Part shown: piece by piece, positions 42,701 to 51,896 of the stretch
Layout of the letters: each line of letters opens with the position of its first letter
Numbering within the stretch: the first letter of the stretch is position 1
Source of the DNA: an uncultured Gemmatimonadota bacterium
Lineage (GTDB): Bacteria > Gemmatimonadota > Gemmatimonadetes > Gemmatimonadales > Gemmatimonadaceae
Reading direction: 5' to 3'
DNA length: 64,000 nucleotides
Assembly (NCBI GenBank): GCA_902826615.1
Contig: CADEFN010000001.1
Location: forward strand, 62,001-126,000
Notes under the pieces: generated by a model
The model's database searches: none
The model's input: the letters and a program-made list of their open reading frames with translations, nothing else
Told to the model about the DNA's origin: nothing
Translations under genes and position numbers: made by a program

Positions 42701-45013
42701 CTAAGGTATCCCCACCGTTCCCGTTGCTTGCGCCGATTTGTACGTGGCCCCATTCACTGGTCGCACCGGGCAGATGCCCTGCAGGGCACAAAAGCTGTCG
42801 AGCAGGCGGTCGCCGTTGCTGCCTTCGCCACCCGTCACCGTCCACTGCGCCGTGGCACCTCGACGCGGCATCCAGTACTGGGTGAAACCGCTCAGCCCGA
42901 CGAGGTTGGGCCACGGCACATCGTATTGCGTCTGCCCACCCAGGAACCCACGTGTTGCCACAATGCTCCCGGTACGCGGGTCCACCGGACCATCGCGGAA
43001 ATACATCGATACTCTTGAGGTGTAGTCAGGACCCAGCGTACCCGCGAAGTTGATACCACCGGCCGGTGTGAAGGCGCCGGTAACGGTCGGGAGCGAGAGT
43101 GGCGAGCCAAACGTCAGCGTGGTGGGCTGCACATCGCGGTTGAAGTGGATGATCTGCCGACGCGCTGTGGTGCTGGCGGTGGTCGCGGTCACCTGGTGCA
43201 GGTCGCCGGTGATTTGCCGAGCCGCCGGTACACCCCACCATGGGCGCGCGGTCTGCGTAAAGAGTCCGGAAACCGCGAGCCATGCGTTCAGCCCATCGGT
43301 CGTGCGGAAGGTGTTGACGTTGGTAAAGCCTTCGCCATTGGTGTTGCCAAAGGTGAGTGTCGCTGACGCCGGCGCGAACGCCTCAGTGGCGAAGTCGACC
43401 ACCGGCAATACCGCACCGGGTGCAGGATCGATCCCGCGCCGCAGTACCATGGACAGCACTGATGCGTCGGGGCTCTGACCCGACAGGATGCGGGTCCGCG
43501 AGAGCAACAGGTCGAACGGACCGTTGTCGATGTTTTGTCCCGCGAGTGTGGTGCTCAGCGGTCCCGTGCTGCCCACATTGGCCAGGCCCAGTCGACTGAC
43601 CGACGCGATGATGGCGTCAAACGACTGATAGCCGGTCACGGTTCCCGAGAAACGCCGCGTGGTCACATCGCGATTTGTCACGCACTCCTCGGCCGCAAGG
43701 TCGACCAGCTCCTGCCGCGTGAGGTGGAAGATGTTCCAGTAGAAGCCCTCGGTGATGTTGTTGGCGCTCGTCTTTTCTCCCAGCCTGACAATGGCCACTG
43801 AGGCCGTCGCCGAGTTGATGTTGAAGGAGTAGGTGGCCGGTGTGGTCTGCGTGGCACCCCATGGACCATCAGCAACGATGTGTTGCCAGGGTCCATTGCC
43901 ATCGCGTACCGCCATGTACCGCGGATTCCGCACGCCATTGCAAAAGCGCCACGTGATCGATCCGGTCGTTGGCGCCGAGATGCGCACACGGATGGGGATC
44001 TGCTGCTCGGCGAACCCGGCAGCGGTGAGCCTGACGACACCACTGTAGACGCCGGGCGCTCCGCCATCGAGGGTGAGGGCGAGCGTGTTGCCGATGGTCT
44101 GGCCAGCAGGAATGGTCGAGGGCGAGACTCCGACAAATGCGGGCAGTGGCATTCCCTGGACACTCACACTCACGGCACCGGTAAAGCCCGCCGCTCGCTG
44201 GATGTGTACGAGCCCGCTTGTGTTCCACCCTCGACCAGCCGGGAGCTCGAACTCCACAGGGTCCACGCTTCCGGTGAATCCCACGGGGAGCGAGGCGACA
44301 ACGGTAAGGCCGAGTGTCACTGTCTTGTCGACGGCACCGGGTGCGGTGCCCTTGATGGTGAGAGCGTACGGACCCGGTGGCACAGAGGCCCCAACGCTCA
44401 GGGTGAGCACCGCTGAGTTGGCCGTGGTGGGCGAGGTGTTGAATGCCGCGGTAATTCCGGCTGGCGGAGCGTCGAGTGTGAAGGTGACCGCGCCGGTGTA
44501 TCCGGTGGAACGCCCGATGGAGATGGTCGCCTGGCCCGTGAGACCGGCAGTGATACTGACCGAGGTGGGTGTTATGCCGAGCGCAATCGCGGGCTGGGTG
44601 ATGATGAGCTGCACCGTCGCCGATTGGGTACTGACGCCGCTCCCAGCTGCCGAGATCGTGAGGGTGGACGTCCCGGCGACAGCTGTGCTGCCCGCCGTGA
44701 GTGTGAGGGTGCTCGACGACGTGCTGGGGTCGAGTGTGGCCGCGTTGAATGTCGCGGTGACGCCAGATGGGACACCGCTAACCGTCAGCGTCACGTTCCC
44801 GGAGAAACTCCCTCCTCTCGTTATGGCCACACCAATGGTGGTGGTGCCCCCAACCGTCAGGCTGGCAGTGGGCAGCGGGACGGAGAGGGCGAGTGTGCCC
44901 GGAGTTGGAGGTGGCTGGACCGGGCCACCGTTGTTGCTCCCCCCTCCGCCGCATCCAAGGAGAGAGAGGGTGATTAGCGCAGAGGCGTACGAAAGCGTTC
45001 GCGACATCGGCAT
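42701..45013 (-). CDS. Large surface lipoprotein with Ig-like repeats
   Basis: A 770-residue exported protein. The lipobox is LSLLGCGGGG, followed by a Gly/Asn/Pro linker. Residues about 35-330 comprise three Ig-like or BACON-like repeats with the recurring phrases GNVTLTVSGVPSGVTATF, GAVTFTLDAPPAGITAAF and GAVSVSVQGMPL. The C-terminal half (330-770) is a distinct domain with ITWRFCNGVRNPRYMAVRDG, and a Cys pair in SFCALQGIC near the end; I do not recognise it. The protein is likely displayed at the cell surface. ATG at 45013 or 45007. It is divergent from the sigma factor gene, and its TAG stop abuts a 9-bp repeat array. Confidence 0.78.
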   Translation of the reverse strand: MPMSRTLSYASALITLSLLGCGGGGSNNGGPVQPPPTPGTLALSVPLPTASLTVGGTTTIGVAITRGGSFSGNVTLTVSGVPSGVTATFNAATLDPSTSSSTLTLTAGSTAVAGTSTLTISAAGSGVSTQSATVQLIITQPAIALGITPTSVSITAGLTGQATISIGRSTGYTGAVTFTLDAPPAGITAAFNTSPTTANSAVLTLSVGASVPPGPYALTIKGTAPGAVDKTVTLGLTVVASLPVGFTGSVDPVEFELPAGRGWNTSGLVHIQRAAGFTGAVSVSVQGMPLPAFVGVSPSTIPAGQTIGNTLALTLDGGAPGVYSGVVRLTAAGFAEQQIPIRVRISAPTTGSITWRFCNGVRNPRYMAVRDGNGPWQHIVADGPWGATQTTPATYSFNINSATASVAIVRLGEKTSANNITEGFYWNIFHLTRQELVDLAAEECVTNRDVTTRRFSGTVTGYQSFDAIIASVSRLGLANVGSTGPLSTTLAGQNIDNGPFDLLLSRTRILSGQSPDASVLSMVLRRGIDPAPGAVLPVVDFATEAFAPASATLTFGNTNGEGFTNVNTFRTTDGLNAWLAVSGLFTQTARPWWGVPAARQITGDLHQVTATTASTTARRQIIHFNRDVQPTTLTFGSPLSLPTVTGAFTPAGGINFAGTLGPDYTSRVSMYFRDGPVDPRTGSIVATRGFLGGQTQYDVPWPNLVGLSGFTQYWMPRRGATAQWTVTGGEGSNGDRLLDSFCALQGICPVRPVNGATYKSAQATGTVGIP

Positions 45014-45173
45014 GGGGGATGGGTGGAGTCTCTCCCCGCAATGCGCACAACGGCTCCGGAAGTGGTCACGAGCCGGCTGACATCTGTCGCATCTCTGGCG
45101 TCGGTGCGGACGGGGGGCTACGCTAGCGAGCCCAAGGATTCGCAAGCCACATCGCGATTCGCCGCCACACCCC

Positions 45174-45743
45174 ATGCATTTCGGAAGCACCGATGACGAT
45201 TCAGCTGCGCTCCCAGGTCCGCTGGACCCGGATCGGCGCATCTTCGACGCGGTTTTCAGCGCCGCGTATGAAGAGCTGCGTCGACTGGCCTCGCGGGTGC
45301 GTGAGAGTCACCCCAACGCGACCCTGAGCCCGACCACCCTGGTCAACGAAGCCTGGCTCAAACTGGTCGGCTCTCCTCAGCTCGCGCAGACGTCCAAGCT
45401 CCACTTCAAGCGCATCGCCGCGCGCGCCATGCGGCAAGTGCTGGTGGAAGCCGCACGCCGCCGCGGCGCGGAGAAGCGCGGTGGGGGTGTGCAGGTGATC
45501 ACCTTCGACGAGTCGGTTCCCGAAATGTCGGCGGCAGCCGACGAGATGCTCACGCTCGATGCGGCGCTCGACGACCTCTCACGCGTGAGCCCGCGGCAAG
45601 CGACCATGGTCGAAGCGCGCTTCTTTGGTGGGCTCGACCTGCAGGAAACTGCCGATCTGCTCTCGGTGTCCGAGGCCACCATTCAGCGCGACTGGCGCGC
45701 CGCCCGCGCCTGGCTGGCGAGCGAGCTCGCCTCGGCTCGTTAG
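45174..45743 (+). CDS. ECF-type RNA polymerase sigma factor (Sig-70_X6 group)
   Basis: A 189-residue sigma factor. Region 2 covers FDAVFSAAYEELRRLASRVR and LSPTTLVNEAWLKLV, and region 4 is LSRVSPRQATMVEARFFGGLDLQETADLLSVSEATIQRDWRAARAWL, a pattern typical of the group that pairs with Ser/Thr kinases in Acidobacteria and Gemmatimonadota. No anti-sigma gene is adjacent. The kinase gene starts 8 bp after its TAG stop, so phosphorylation may control its activity. The stop is inside a CGTTAGG word (45738-45744). Confidence 0.92.
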   Translation: MHFGSTDDDSAALPGPLDPDRRIFDAVFSAAYEELRRLASRVRESHPNATLSPTTLVNEAWLKLVGSPQLAQTSKLHFKRIAARAMRQVLVEAARRRGAEKRGGGVQVITFDESVPEMSAAADEMLTLDAALDDLSRVSPRQATMVEARFFGGLDLQETADLLSVSEATIQRDWRAARAWLASELASAR

Positions 45744-45751
45744 GCTGGTTT

Positions 45752-48367
45752 ATGGACGCCGAGCGATGGGTCCGGATCCAGGAGATCTTCCACGAGGTCG
45801 TCGACCTTGCCAGCGATGCGCAGGCCGAGCAGCTGTCGATGTTGTGCCGGGGTGATGCAGAGCTCGAGGCCGACGTGCGACGACTGATCGAGGCCGATCG
45901 TGGTGGTGAGGGGCTTCTCGATCGCGGCCTGGACGCTCCAGCAGAGGCACTGCTTGGACAGGTGAGTGTCTCGCAGCGGCGTGTTGGACCCTACGAGCTC
46001 ACGCAAGTGCTGGGTGAAGGTGGCATGGGTGTGGTCTACGAAGCACGCCGGGCCGATCTCGGCAGCCACGCCGCAGTAAAGGTGCTGCGTGACGCCTGGC
46101 TTTCCCCGGCGCGCCGCGATCGGTTTGTGCAGGAACAACGCACCCTCGCCCATCTCAATCATCCGGGGATTGCCCACCTTCTCGATGCAGGCACACTCGA
46201 GAGTGGCACCCCATGGATTGCCATGGAGCTTGTGGAGGGAACACCCCTCACGCACTACGCCCGGGCGAATACGCTCACACTCGTCAGGCGTCTCGAGTTG
46301 CTGCGGCAGGTGTGTGACGCGGTCGCCTACGCGCATCAGCAGCTGGTCCTGCATCGCGACCTCAAGCCGTCAAACATCCTTGTGCGTGCCGACGGCGTGG
46401 TGAAGCTCCTCGACTTCGGCATTGCCACGTCGCTCGCACCACGCGACGACGATGCCCTCACGCGGACGGGGCACCGCTTGCTGACTCCAGCCTATGCGTC
46501 ACCCGAGCAGCTGCGCGGAGAACCGTTAGGCGCTGCCTCCGATGTCTACGCCCTCGGTGTGATTCTCCATGAACTCCTCACCGGCGCTCTCCCCTTCGGC
46601 TCGGAGGGCACAACCCCCGCCGAGGCGGAGCAGGCCATCGTGCGTGGAGCCGTGCGACGTCCATCGAGTCACGCCATCCCGCGACTGGCGACTCCAGACC
46701 AGTGGCAGGACCTCGATGCGATGTGCCTCACCGCCATGCACGCCGAGCCGTCCCGGCGGTATCGCTCGGTGGAAGCCCTGTCGCGTGACATCGGGCATTT
46801 TTTGTGGGGGGAGCCACTCGACGCGCGCGAGGACTCCGTTGGCTACCGCACGGCGCGGTTCGTCAGGCGCAACATCCGTGTTGTCAGTACCGTGGCCGTG
46901 GCGACGGTCACCGCCATTGTCCTGACCACCTTCTACACCGTGCGCCTTGCCCGTGCACGCGACGCCGCGCTGGCAGAACAGACGCGCGCGCAACGCATCC
47001 AGCGCTTCATGACCGATCTCTTTCGCGGTCGCGATGAAGCCGCCGGCCCGGCCGACAGCCTGAGGGTGGTCACGTTGCTGGATCAGGGTCTGGTGGAGGC
47101 ACGAGCGCTGGACCGCGAGCCGGCGGTTCAGGCCGATCTCTATCTCGCCCTGGGCAACATCTATCGGCAGCTTGGCCAGCTGGAGCGGTCAGACTCCCTG
47201 CTCCGCACCAGCCGGGAGTCCTTCGCCCGGATTGCAGGTGCGTCGAGTGAGCCGGCGTTGCGCGCCAGCCTCGCCCTGGGCGATCTGCGCACGGAACAGG
47301 CGCGGTACGACGATGCCGACACGCTCATTCTGAGAGCACTCGCGGGCTTCCGTTCCACTCGCGGACGGGACGATCCCGCGGTCGCAGACGCCTTTGTTGC
47401 CCTCGCGCGATCGCTGACGGAACGGGGAGACCACCAGCGGGCGATTGCAGTCCTCGATTCTGCCCTCGGCATTCTCGGCGCACAGGCGCCCGATTCACCG
47501 GAGCACCTCGGTGCCATGACCGAACTGGCCAATGCGCGCTTCTACGCCGGCGAGTACGACGCCGCCGATTCGGCGAACCGGCTGGTGCTTGCCATGACGC
47601 AACGGTTGTATGGCGCGCGTCATCCGCTGGTCGCCGAAGACCTGATGAACCTTGGCGCGACCGAGCAGGAGCGCGGTAACTACGCCTCATCGGAGAAATA
47701 CTTTCGCGATGCCCTCGCGCTGACGACGTCGTTTTATGGTGAGCAGCATCAGCGCACCGCTGGCAATCTGGTGTACCTGGGGCGGTCGTTGCTGCTGCAG
47801 AACCGGTATCCCGAGGCGCGACAAGCTCTCACCGGCGCACTGACCATTCGGGAGCGCGTTTACGGCCCGGAGCATCCGGCGGTGGCGAACACCCTCAATG
47901 AGCTCGGCAGTCTCGCGGTTCGTGAGGAACGTCTTGATGACGCCGAAGCGTCTTATGCTCGCGTACTGCGCATCTACACCCGCGCGTATCCGGGGCGCAA
48001 CTTCCGTGTAGGGGTGGCCACGGGGAACCTGGGCGACGTGTTCCTCAACCGGAAGGATTACGCGCGTGCCGAACCTCTCTATCGCGACGCCATTGCGCAC
48101 TATGTGGCGTCACAGGGCCCCGATCACCTCAACACCGGTATCGGCTACATCAAGCTGGGGCGCTGCCTCATGCGAGCCGGCCGATTTCGTGAAGCGGAGC
48201 CGGAAACCCAGCGGGGCTATGCGATCGTCGCCAAGGTCGCGAGCCCCGGGGTGAATTTCCTGCAGGCCGCGCGCCTCGACCTGTCGATCATCTACGACTC
48301 GTTAGGTCAGAAGGCGCGGGCGACCGCGTACCGTGCCGAGCGGGAGAAGTACCTGCCGCCGCAGTAG
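45752..48367 (+). CDS. Membrane Ser/Thr protein kinase with TPR domain
   Basis: An 871-residue PknB-type kinase. A short N-terminal helical domain is followed by the kinase domain (residues about 80-345): glycine loop LGEGGMGVVY at 87-96, Lys110 in AVKVL, catalytic HRD at 201-203 in LHRDLKPSN, DFG at 221-223 and ASPEQL as the activation-segment end. One transmembrane helix (VVSTVAVATVTAIVLTTFYTV) lies near 372-393. The rest is a string of TPR-like repeats with the recurring pattern GNYASSEKYFRDALAL. All catalytic residues are intact. It lies 8 bp after a sigma factor gene and probably signals to it. Confidence 0.93.
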   Translation: MDAERWVRIQEIFHEVVDLASDAQAEQLSMLCRGDAELEADVRRLIEADRGGEGLLDRGLDAPAEALLGQVSVSQRRVGPYELTQVLGEGGMGVVYEARRADLGSHAAVKVLRDAWLSPARRDRFVQEQRTLAHLNHPGIAHLLDAGTLESGTPWIAMELVEGTPLTHYARANTLTLVRRLELLRQVCDAVAYAHQQLVLHRDLKPSNILVRADGVVKLLDFGIATSLAPRDDDALTRTGHRLLTPAYASPEQLRGEPLGAASDVYALGVILHELLTGALPFGSEGTTPAEAEQAIVRGAVRRPSSHAIPRLATPDQWQDLDAMCLTAMHAEPSRRYRSVEALSRDIGHFLWGEPLDAREDSVGYRTARFVRRNIRVVSTVAVATVTAIVLTTFYTVRLARARDAALAEQTRAQRIQRFMTDLFRGRDEAAGPADSLRVVTLLDQGLVEARALDREPAVQADLYLALGNIYRQLGQLERSDSLLRTSRESFARIAGASSEPALRASLALGDLRTEQARYDDADTLILRALAGFRSTRGRDDPAVADAFVALARSLTERGDHQRAIAVLDSALGILGAQAPDSPEHLGAMTELANARFYAGEYDAADSANRLVLAMTQRLYGARHPLVAEDLMNLGATEQERGNYASSEKYFRDALALTTSFYGEQHQRTAGNLVYLGRSLLLQNRYPEARQALTGALTIRERVYGPEHPAVANTLNELGSLAVREERLDDAEASYARVLRIYTRAYPGRNFRVGVATGNLGDVFLNRKDYARAEPLYRDAIAHYVASQGPDHLNTGIGYIKLGRCLMRAGRFREAEPETQRGYAIVAKVASPGVNFLQAARLDLSIIYDSLGQKARATAYRAEREKYLPPQ

Positions 48368-48401
48368 GCGCAGCGTTTACCGGGTTGGACGAAGACACTG
48401 G

Positions 48402-48489
48402 GCCCTGACTTCCGTCAGGGAACGTGCGTTGATGGTTCCCCAGACTTGATCCGGGGCCCAGCGTCTGGCTCGTGCACAACGCTGGGCCC
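48402..48489. terminator. Hairpins between convergent genes, including REP-like copy 2
   Basis: Two stem-loops: CCCTGAC/GTCAGGG with loop TTCC (48402-48419), and GGGCCCAGCGT/ACGCTGGGCCC with a 14-nt loop (48454-48489). No T-run follows. Between them, 48438-48456 (CCCCAGACTTGATCCGGGG) is the inverted second copy of the repeat at 8698. Their location between convergent stops suggests a transcript-end role. Confidence 0.5.
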
Positions 48490-48496
48490 GAGAACC

Positions 48497-49036
48497 TTAT
48501 TTCCCACTCCCCAGCGCAAACGTCAGCCCCACATTCAGCGACGCGGCACCGGCGCCTGCATCGGCGTACAACGCCATGCGCGGCTTGTAGAAGTAGCGAA
48601 TGCCTGCGCGGCCAATGAAGTAGAGCCCACTCGAATAGTCACCAACGAAGTCGGTGCTCACCGTGCTGAAGCCCAGGCCGAGACCGAGAAAGGGATCGAT
48701 CTTGGGGTTGCCCTTCACATCAAAGTGGTAGTTGGCAGTGCCACCAAACGCGATGTAGCGGAAATCGTAGTCGAGGGCGCCGAAGGTATCGCCGTAGTTC
48801 CAGGTGTCGATGCTGGCCTGGATCCCCAGCGTTCCGTTGCCAAGGTCCGGCAACCGTTTGATCGCGCGTTCGAAACGACCACCGATCGAGATGCCGGCCG
48901 AGCCGATGTTGCCGAGACCAAGCGTCGGACCGACGTCGGTATAGCCCGGCTTGAAGAAGCCAGCGGGAGATGACTGCGCGGCTGCAGGCACCGCCGCCGC
49001 GAGCGCAACCAGGAAGGAAAGTACGGACCGACGCAT
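48497..49036 (-). CDS. Outer-membrane beta-barrel protein
   Basis: A 179-residue exported protein with a signal peptide (SFLVALAAAVPAAAQ). The mature part alternates polar and hydrophobic residues in about eight strands (for example DVGPTLGLGN, AGISIGGRFE, IDPFLGLGLGFSTV, SGLYFIGRAGIRYF) and ends in a hydrophobic strand NVGLTFALG. This is the pattern of small OmpA/OmpW-like barrels. No specific ligand or family role is evident. It is convergent with the kinase gene and co-directional with the DUF1499 gene downstream of it only by strand, not by operon order. Confidence 0.8.
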   Translation of the reverse strand: MRRSVLSFLVALAAAVPAAAQSSPAGFFKPGYTDVGPTLGLGNIGSAGISIGGRFERAIKRLPDLGNGTLGIQASIDTWNYGDTFGALDYDFRYIAFGGTANYHFDVKGNPKIDPFLGLGLGFSTVSTDFVGDYSSGLYFIGRAGIRYFYKPRMALYADAGAGAASLNVGLTFALGSGK

Positions 49037-49100
49037 GAAGCCTCCGATGTGGGGTGAAGTGGTCTCACCTCCCCATTGCGCAGGCTTCAGTCAAAAACCA

Positions 49101-49547
49101 TCACGTACCCCCCTTGAGTCGGGCACTCACGCGCTCCATTCGGGACCGGTTCACCCCCAGGTCACCCCGGCCAAGCCGCGACGCCGACCGAAAGCGAAAG
49201 ACTCCGGCCGTACTGTCGATGACCATCTCGACATCGTCCACAAACCTGAAGATCCGGCTCGTCGACTCGGCCCTCAGGTACCCTGGCGTGTCGACGACCA
49301 CCACGGTGCGGGGCTCAGCCAGCAGGGCCGCCCGGGCGCGCGTCTGCGCCGACGCCGGCGCGTCGGAAAAGGGCACCGGAGACATCTGGTGGCGGGCATC
49401 CTGCGCCTCGGTGGACACGCAGTTGGGGGACGCCGGACAGGGCGGGAGGCTCATTCCCGGGCCGGACAGGGGTCCGGGCCGCCCGTGGCACCCGACCGCT
49501 CCGAGGGCCAAGCCGACCAGCGCACAGCGGGTAAGGAAATGTTGCAC
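49101..49547 (-). CDS. DUF1499 family lipoprotein
   Basis: A 148-residue protein with a lipoprotein signal (LVGLALGAVGC). The mature part is a recognisable DUF1499 domain: CPASPNCVSTEAQD at the start, TPGYLRAESTSRIFRFVDDVEMVID in the middle and FRFRSASRLGRGDLGVNRSRMERV at the end. Function of the family is unknown. GTG at 49547 is inferred as the start because it begins the signal peptide; the open frame runs far upstream to 51011 only as a shadow of the phytochrome gene. Divergent from the phytochrome. Confidence 0.8.
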   Translation of the reverse strand: MQHFLTRCALVGLALGAVGCHGRPGPLSGPGMSLPPCPASPNCVSTEAQDARHQMSPVPFSDAPASAQTRARAALLAEPRTVVVVDTPGYLRAESTSRIFRFVDDVEMVIDSTAGVFRFRSASRLGRGDLGVNRSRMERVSARLKGGT

Positions 49548-49650
49548 AGGGATAGGACTGGAGTACGCATCATCAGGGGGCAAACGGCCGGACAGGGAAA
49601 AATGTTCACCCTGACTTCGAGTCCATCCTTGACACCCACTTCCGCGAGAC

Positions 49651-49654
49651 GGAG
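49651..49654 (+). promoter_or_regulatory. Shine-Dalgarno site deciding the phytochrome start
   Basis: GGAG lies 4 bp before the ATG at 49659. The alternative ATG at 49698 has no purine-rich site upstream, so 49659 is preferred. Confidence 0.55.
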
Positions 49655-49658
49655 CGTG

Positions 49659-51893
49659 ATGCACTCTCGGCACCCTCCCGAGCCAACCCGCCACTCCATG
49701 GAAGACCGGCTCGACAACCCGCCCTTCGGACTCGCCGACCTCACGAACTGTGAGCGCGAGCAGATTCACCTGCCTGGGTCGATCCAGCCGCACGGGGTGC
49801 TGCTGGTGCTGAGTGGTGCCGACCTCCGTATTATCCAGGTCACCGAGAATGCCGAACTGATGCTCGGTTTGCATCACGAGGCATTGCTTGGTCAGCCTGT
49901 CGAAGTACTCGGTGGTGATATTCCGGCCACCATCCGCCGTCTGGCCACACCCGACTCGGCGTCGATCCCGCATCCGTTTCATGGGACCTCGGCCGCCGAT
50001 GGTCTTGCCCGCGGATTCGAGGGGCTGATCCATCGCTATCCGGACGGCGGATTTGTCGTCGAGCTGGAACCCGCGAACCTGACGCAGGTGGCGGCACTGG
50101 CCCGCACGGTGCCCAAACAGCTCGCAGATTCCATTGCACGCATCGGCGCCGCGCCGACGATGGCCGACCTGGCCGACGAGGCCGTGTACGCATTTCGGGC
50201 GCTCATCGGGTACGACCGCGTGATGGTCTACCGATTCGATGCCGACGGCCATGGCGAGGTGGTTGCCGAAGCTCGCGAAGAGGAACTCGAACCCTACCTC
50301 GGGCTGCACTATCCGGCGACCGACATTCCGCAGCGCGCGCGCGAGTTGTACCTGCGCAATCGGGTGCGTCTGCTCGTCGACGTGAATTACGAGCCCGTTC
50401 CGCTCGTCCCACGCACGGCAACGATCACGGGTGATGACGTCGACATGTCGATGTGTTACCTGCGCAGCATGTCGCCATTGCACCTGCAATACCTGAAGAA
50501 CATGGGGGTCACCGGCACGCTGGTGGCCTCGCTGATTTTCGAAGGGCGTCTGTGGGGACTGATCGCCTGTCACCACTACAGCACGCGGCGTATGTCGTAC
50601 CCGTTGCGTGCGGGGTGTGAGCTGCTGGCGGAGGCGATCTCCACACGGATCACGGTGCTGGAGAACTATGCGCACACTCGCGCGGAAGTGCTGGTCCGCC
50701 GGCTGGAGTACTCGCTGATCGAGGCCACAGCCGCACAAGGCGATTGGCGTCGTGCGCTCTTTGATGAACCCCAGGCCCTGCTTCGTCTTGTTGGTGCTCG
50801 CGGCGTGGCGCTGGCCTACGACGACGAAGTGCTGACAGCGGGTGACGTGCCCGCCACGCCCGACGTCCGGCGACTCATTGCCTGGGTGGCCGCGCACAGC
50901 ACGGAGCCGGTGTTCTCGAGCCGCGCACTCACCCGTGATCATCCGGAGTTTCGTGCCCTGCACCCGACGGGCACTGGAGTGCTGGCGGTGGAGATTTCGC
51001 GCAACGACCATGAGTACCTGATCTGGTTCCGCGCGGAACAGGTGGAGCAGGTCCAGTGGGCCGGCGACCCCAAAAAGCCGATGCTCCCCGGCAACGACCC
51101 GCTTGACCTGTCACCGCGACGCTCCTTTGCGGTGTGGACCGAGCAGGTACAGGGGACGGCGATGCCGTGGACACCCGCGGACCTCGTGACAGCACGCGCG
51201 GTGGGTGTGTCGTTGCGCGATATCGTGCTGCAGGTGCGCGCCATGAGCCTGCTGCTGGCCGAACATCGTCTCTCCCGCATCCGCCGCTCGGTGCAGGTGG
51301 CCGATGAAGGCGTCCTGGTTGCCGATGCGTCAGGGCATGTGCTGCATGCAAATGCCGCCTTTACCGACCTCTTCCCGCGCCAGCATGCCCCGATCAAGGC
51401 GTTAGGCGACCTCCCTGCCCTGTTCACCGATGTTTCTCGAGTACGCTCGCTCCTGGGAGAACTGCAGCGTACCAGTCGTGGGTGGCGTGGCGAGCTCATG
51501 CTCGACAACGCCGACACCGATGGCGTACCCGTGGCGGTCCGAGCCGACGCCGTGGGTGCGGGCAACGGCCCACCACTCGGCTTCATCCTCGTGTTCACTG
51601 ACCTGCGATTGCGTCGCCGGTCGAATCGCGCCCGCGAACGGCTGCAGCAGGCCATTGCCGACGCCCGTCTTCCTGTGGCCATGCCACTCACCGCGTGGGC
51701 CCGTACTGAGGACTTCGAGGCACTCATGCGTGCGCTGCTGGCCAACGCCAATGTCGCCGTTCACGAGATCACCGACGATGCATCCACGCCGTCGGTGGTC
51801 ACGATGCTGCAGGGGGTCGAGGAAAGCACCAAACGATCGGCAGAACTCACCCGGCTCATGCAGTCCTACGCGAGGGATGAGCCCTCGGTCTGA
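49659..51893 (+). CDS. bphP: Bacteriophytochrome photosensor lacking a kinase domain
   Basis: A 744-residue red/far-red photoreceptor. The PAS-GAF-PHY core is intact: CEREQIHLPGSIQPHG holds the biliverdin-binding Cys (Cys31, or Cys18 from the ATG at 49698), YPATDIPQRARELY is the GAF chromophore motif, MSPLHLQYLKNMG carries the conserved His, and SPRRSFAVW is the PRxSF motif of the PHY tongue. After PHY comes one more PAS domain (GVLVADASGHVLHANAAF) and a helical tail ending near residue 744. No HisKA, HATPase, GGDEF or EAL domain follows, so output must be by protein contact or oligomer change. The heme oxygenase gene is directly convergent, 3 bp away. Confidence 0.92.
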   Translation: MHSRHPPEPTRHSMEDRLDNPPFGLADLTNCEREQIHLPGSIQPHGVLLVLSGADLRIIQVTENAELMLGLHHEALLGQPVEVLGGDIPATIRRLATPDSASIPHPFHGTSAADGLARGFEGLIHRYPDGGFVVELEPANLTQVAALARTVPKQLADSIARIGAAPTMADLADEAVYAFRALIGYDRVMVYRFDADGHGEVVAEAREEELEPYLGLHYPATDIPQRARELYLRNRVRLLVDVNYEPVPLVPRTATITGDDVDMSMCYLRSMSPLHLQYLKNMGVTGTLVASLIFEGRLWGLIACHHYSTRRMSYPLRAGCELLAEAISTRITVLENYAHTRAEVLVRRLEYSLIEATAAQGDWRRALFDEPQALLRLVGARGVALAYDDEVLTAGDVPATPDVRRLIAWVAAHSTEPVFSSRALTRDHPEFRALHPTGTGVLAVEISRNDHEYLIWFRAEQVEQVQWAGDPKKPMLPGNDPLDLSPRRSFAVWTEQVQGTAMPWTPADLVTARAVGVSLRDIVLQVRAMSLLLAEHRLSRIRRSVQVADEGVLVADASGHVLHANAAFTDLFPRQHAPIKALGDLPALFTDVSRVRSLLGELQRTSRGWRGELMLDNADTDGVPVAVRADAVGAGNGPPLGFILVFTDLRLRRRSNRARERLQQAIADARLPVAMPLTAWARTEDFEALMRALLANANVAVHEITDDASTPSVVTMLQGVEESTKRSAELTRLMQSYARDEPSV

Positions 51894-51896
51894 GTG

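Noticed and set aside
39328-42753. Long minus-strand frames opposite the BNR protein gene
   Set aside because: They lack domains and follow the third-position pattern of the opposite gene; the plus-strand protein has many Asp-box repeats.
49548-51011. Long minus-strand open frame opposite the phytochrome gene (in frame with the DUF1499 lipoprotein)
   Set aside because: It mirrors the codons of the phytochrome, has no domain and no plausible start; only its 3' 149 codons (49101-49547) form a recognisable protein.
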